Below, one piece after another: positions 61,590 through 64,000 of a stretch of DNA of 64,000 nucleotides (position 1 is the first letter of the stretch; each line of letters opens with the position of its first letter). The translations under genes were made by a program, and so were the position numbers. The DNA is from Desnuesiella massiliensis (GTDB lineage: Bacteria; Bacillota; Clostridia; Clostridiales; Clostridiaceae): NCBI RefSeq assembly GCF_001403615.1, contig NZ_LN879457.1, forward strand, positions 496,001-560,000. The letters run 5' to 3'. The notes below the pieces were generated by a model. That model made no database searches. It saw only the letters and a program-made list of their open reading frames with translations, and was not told the origin of the DNA.

Positions 61590-61702
61590 CTCCCTTGCCT
61601 CCGAGGTTAGTTGACGGGTTAGGGTAAGAGGTACCCTTCTTTAATGATTCACCCCTAAAAATAGATTCCCCCGTACCTCTCAATAGAGGATTCGGCATTT
61701 TT
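61590..61702 (-). ncRNA. c-di-AMP (ydaO/yuaA) riboswitch
   Basis: On the minus strand the leader contains the conserved ydaO blocks in order: TGCCGAATCCTC, GAGGTACGGGGGAATC, AGGGGTGAATC, GGGTACCTCT, ACCCGTCA-CTAACCTC and GGAGGCAAGG. GAGGTAC pairs with GTACCTC, making the pseudo-twofold core. The 3' end abuts the ribosome site of the LysM-SleB gene. This class normally turns off wall hydrolase and K+/osmolyte genes when c-di-AMP is high. Confidence 0.92.
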
Positions 61703-61889
61703 TATTTGTTTGATTGTTATTGTAACAGAGCTTGTACTTAAAATCTATATGGAATAAAAGGGCATAGAGGAAGATATTATATAGAGATAAAATAATTAAA
61801 GAGTTCTTAATAAATAAAAGGCAATTATATGATAAAATATATTTGATAATATTTATTATTATTTATTGATATGAGAAAGGAGAGATTAC

Positions 61890-62678
61890 ATGTTAACTAG
61901 AAATTTGGACAAAGCCAGAGAAGCTTTTAAGAAAAAAGATATACATGAGACAAGATTAGCTCATTCAAATAAAAGAGCTTATGAAAAACATAATCAAGAG
62001 CAGGGAAAATATATAAAAAGCTTGATTTATGGAGGTCTAGATGGAATAATAACTACTTTTGCAGCCGTTGCAGGGGTAGCAGGGGCATCCTTATCAGCAG
62101 GAGTGGTATTAGTTATGGGGTTTGCCAATCTCATAGCAGACGGATTATCTATGTCCATAGGCGACTATTTAAGTACAAAGGCAGAAATAGAATATAAAGC
62201 CAAGGAAAGAGAACGGGAGACTTGGGAAGTAGAACATTACCCAGAAGGGGAAAAGCAAGAATTAATAGAGCTTTATGTTAATAAAGGTATAGAAAAAGAA
62301 GATGCTAGTACTATTGCAAATATAATATCTAAGAATAAGAAGGCTTGGATAGATATAATGATGGTAGAGGAATTAGGAATTATAGAGGAAAAAGAATCGC
62401 CTATAAAAAATGCTTTAGTAACCTTTGTATCCTTTATATTTTTTGGCATAATACCAATATTAGCTTATGTTTTTTCTATGTTTATTCCAGCCTTAACAGG
62501 AATATCTTTTATAACTGCTTGTTTATTAACAGCCCTAACTTTATTTATACTAGGAGCATTAAAAGTAAAAATAACTGGTGAAAATTGGATTTTATCTGGA
62601 TTTGAAATGCTATTAGTAGGAGGGATTGCCGCAACCAGTGCATATTTTGTGGGAGTACTTTTAGGCAAGGTAATTTAA
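61890..62678 (+). CDS. VIT1/CCC1-family iron/manganese transporter
   Basis: A 262-residue protein with five helices. The family phrases are KSLIYGGLDGIITTFAAVAG at residues 43-62 and FANLIADGLSMSIGDYLSTKAE, then an acidic cytosolic metal-binding loop (ERERETWEVEHYPEGEKQE) and three C-terminal helices. It moves Fe2+ or Mn2+ out of the cytosol. AAAGGAGAG precedes the ATG. Divergent from the riboswitch-controlled hydrolase. Confidence 0.9.
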   Translation: MLTRNLDKAREAFKKKDIHETRLAHSNKRAYEKHNQEQGKYIKSLIYGGLDGIITTFAAVAGVAGASLSAGVVLVMGFANLIADGLSMSIGDYLSTKAEIEYKAKERERETWEVEHYPEGEKQELIELYVNKGIEKEDASTIANIISKNKKAWIDIMMVEELGIIEEKESPIKNALVTFVSFIFFGIIPILAYVFSMFIPALTGISFITACLLTALTLFILGALKVKITGENWILSGFEMLLVGGIAATSAYFVGVLLGKVI

Positions 62679-62699
62679 TGCACAATGAACTGTAAATTC

Positions 62700-62725
62700 A
62701 AAAAAGCGACTTTCGTCGCTTTTTT
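62700..62725. terminator. Bidirectional terminator
   Basis: AAAAAAGCGAC and GTCGCTTTTTT form an 11-bp stem with a TTTC loop. Confidence 0.92.
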
Positions 62726-62753
62726 CTTAATATGCATATTATTCTTATAAATT

Positions 62754-63023
62754 TTAATCTTGAATAGAGTGATTAATATATTCTTTTAAGATAGATTTAA
62801 AGTTATTACTTTTTAGCACTTCAATAGTAACAGCAAAAACCTCATAGGACGAAGTATTGTCATTTCTTAGCGCTTTAATTTTAGTAAATATCTCTTTTGC
62901 TAGCAAATTAGCGTCGGCTTCATTTAGAGGAGTCTTTGCATCTAGTGATGCGTTTATAATGCCGGTTTTTAGTTTTTCCATATCAAACTCTTCTGATTTT
63001 TTATTTTTCTTAATAATTAGCAT
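62754..63023 (-). CDS. Standalone ATP-cone domain protein
   Basis: An 89-residue protein that is essentially one ATP-cone: MLIIKKNKKSEEFDMEKLKT at the start, then GIINASLDAKTPLNEADANL and the helix with KEIFTKIKAL, and TSSYEVFAVTIEVLKS. The domain normally sits on ribonucleotide reductase or NrdR, but neither partner domain is present here. GGGGAGGGG lies before ATG 63023. It could sense ATP/dATP for a partner in trans. Confidence 0.75.
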   Translation of the reverse strand: MLIIKKNKKSEEFDMEKLKTGIINASLDAKTPLNEADANLLAKEIFTKIKALRNDNTSSYEVFAVTIEVLKSNNFKSILKEYINHSIQD

Positions 63024-63099
63024 TTTGATTCCCCTCCCCATTTTTATAAATTTTGTATGTATGTTAATTATAAAATGTCTTACAAAATATTAAAGAGAT

Positions 63100-63957
63100 T
63101 TATATATTTTTAAAGCCCTTGCCAGTTACATCTGATACATCTATCACTGATATGAAGGCCATAGGGTCTATTTCTTTTACATTTCTTTTTAACTCTACAA
63201 GCTGTCCAAGAGATACTATAGAATATAGCATTTTCTTTGTCTTTTGAGTATAACAGCCTTCAGCATTTAGGGCAGTTACTCCTCTATGAAGGCTATTCAT
63301 TATATAGCTAGTAATTTCTGTTTCTTGATCTGTTATTATAAGCAGCAGCTGCTTTCTATTTAGACCTTTTATAACCTTATCTAATACAAAACTTTGTATA
63401 TACATAGATAAAAGGGTATACAGGGCTTTTGGTAATCCAAAAACAAGAGCTCCTATGGTAACTACCACAAGATTCATCATAAAGCCTAGGTTTCCTATAT
63501 TAAAATTAGAATACTTTTGCCTTATTATCATAGTGATAATGTCTGTACCGCCAGTAGAGCCATTTCTTGAAAAGACTATACCAAAGCCAATACCACATAT
63601 AACTCCACCATAAATGCAATATAGCAAAATATCATTAATTTCTAGAAGCTTAGCTACATTTGAAGTAAGTATCAAACAGGTTGAAAGTGATAGTGTTCCA
63701 AAAGCAGAGTAGAGGGTAAATTTTCTATCAAGCTTTAAATAACTTAATATAAATAAAGGTATGTTAATTAGAAGTATTGTATATCCAGCTTTGAAGGAAG
63801 TGGTGTACTGAACTATTAGGGCAACCCCTGTAACTCCGCCACTTAATAATTTTGCATGAATTAAAAACATGTTTATACCTATAGAGCCTATTAAACAACC
63901 TATAAATATTAATATAAGATCCTTTATAAAATACATTTTCTGTGTTTTGCTTTCCAT
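63100..63957 (-). CDS. YitT-family membrane protein (DUF161-DUF2179)
   Basis: A 285-residue protein with five or six helices, the family phrase LLSGGVTGVALIVQY, the second-half GIVFSRNGSTGGTDIITMII, and a C-terminal cytosolic DUF2179 domain (LLIITDQETEITSYIM, GVTALNAEGCYTQK). Function unproved; thought to be a transporter or sensor. AAAGGAG precedes the ATG. The reading frame is complete, ending 43 nt inside the window edge. Confidence 0.9.
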   Translation of the reverse strand: MESKTQKMYFIKDLILIFIGCLIGSIGINMFLIHAKLLSGGVTGVALIVQYTTSFKAGYTILLINIPLFILSYLKLDRKFTLYSAFGTLSLSTCLILTSNVAKLLEINDILLYCIYGGVICGIGFGIVFSRNGSTGGTDIITMIIRQKYSNFNIGNLGFMMNLVVVTIGALVFGLPKALYTLLSMYIQSFVLDKVIKGLNRKQLLLIITDQETEITSYIMNSLHRGVTALNAEGCYTQKTKKMLYSIVSLGQLVELKRNVKEIDPMAFISVIDVSDVTGKGFKNI

Positions 63958-64000
63958 AAAATAACTCCTTTTTCTAAGAAAATTATGTAAAATATATGAG

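Noticed and set aside
1..64000. tRNA, rRNA, CRISPR, insertion sequences, prophage
   Set aside because: I looked for cloverleaf 3' ends, direct-repeat arrays, transposase motifs and phage genes and saw none.

Overview
The window is a stretch of chromosome from a low-GC, Gram-positive, anaerobic clostridium, most likely Clostridium or a close relative. The basis is strong AGGAGG ribosome sites before almost every gene, AT-rich codon use, bacterial ferredoxins, a flavodiiron protein with a RIC repair protein, a clostridial Fnr-like regulator, a LysM/SleB wall hydrolase behind a c-di-AMP riboswitch, and a MurE with the DNPR motif of meso-diaminopimelate peptidoglycan. I see no rRNA, tRNA, CRISPR array, transposase, integrase or phage gene. 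The region reads as ordinary chromosome organised in small operons separated by bidirectional terminators.

Layout. 1-1.3 kb: a YdbS/YdbT pair of bacterial PH-domain membrane proteins (YdbT cut by the window edge). 1.5-5.3 kb: a secreted small protein, a LysR regulator, an orphan oligopeptide-type binding lipoprotein and a small Cys-pair protein. 5.5-16.1 kb: a coherent catabolic locus with a FadR-type GntR regulator, GH38 alpha-mannosidase, M42 metallopeptidase, and a complete Opp/Dpp-type ABC importer (binding protein, two permeases, two ATPases). It looks built to import and dismantle mannosylated peptides or oligosaccharides. An 11-bp motif repeated before both gntR and the mannosidase is a likely operator. 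16.2-23 kb: an HdeD-like membrane protein, a GNAT enzyme, and cell-wall genes mraY, alr and murE around an unrecognised HTH protein. 23.2-25.5 kb: an AraC regulator that seems to start at AUU, and an NhaC-type antiporter. 25.5-31.9 kb: a divergent AraC regulator and a sugar locus (Gfo/Idh/MocA oxidoreductase, TIM-barrel isomerase, CUT1 ABC importer without its own ATPase), with a 44-bp element repeated in two promoters.

32-39 kb: esterase, chemoreceptor with a cre-like site, GGDEF protein, MFS transporter and MerR regulator. 39.2-44.2 kb: glutathione peroxidase and a sulfur/selenium-type locus (TusA, LysR, two half-size YeeE/YedE permeases around a second TusA, and a thioredoxin-reductase-like flavoprotein with a degenerate thioredoxin tail). 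44.4-49.8 kb: PAP2/haloperoxidase-like protein, ferredoxin, MATE exporter, and a nitrosative-stress set (Fnr-like regulator, RIC, flavodiiron protein) with a near-perfect FNR box between the divergent genes. 49.9-55.9 kb: C_GCAxxG_C_C protein, TDT transporter with an overlapping 57-residue ferredoxin, CbiM-CbiQ-CbiO cobalt/nickel ECF importer behind a structured leader containing an intrinsic terminator, and small proteins. 56-64 kb: aldo/keto reductase, GNAT, DUF2087 regulator, PAS-GGDEF-EAL protein, c-di-AMP riboswitch with SleB/LysM hydrolase, VIT1-like metal transporter, standalone ATP-cone protein and YitT-family protein.

The most novel candidates are non-coding: the cbiM leader attenuator, which has none of the B12 or NiCo riboswitch signatures I could look for; the two operator families; the alternative hairpins at 45.2 kb; and the AUU-started regulator. 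Functions are assigned by motif reading only; no database search was run.
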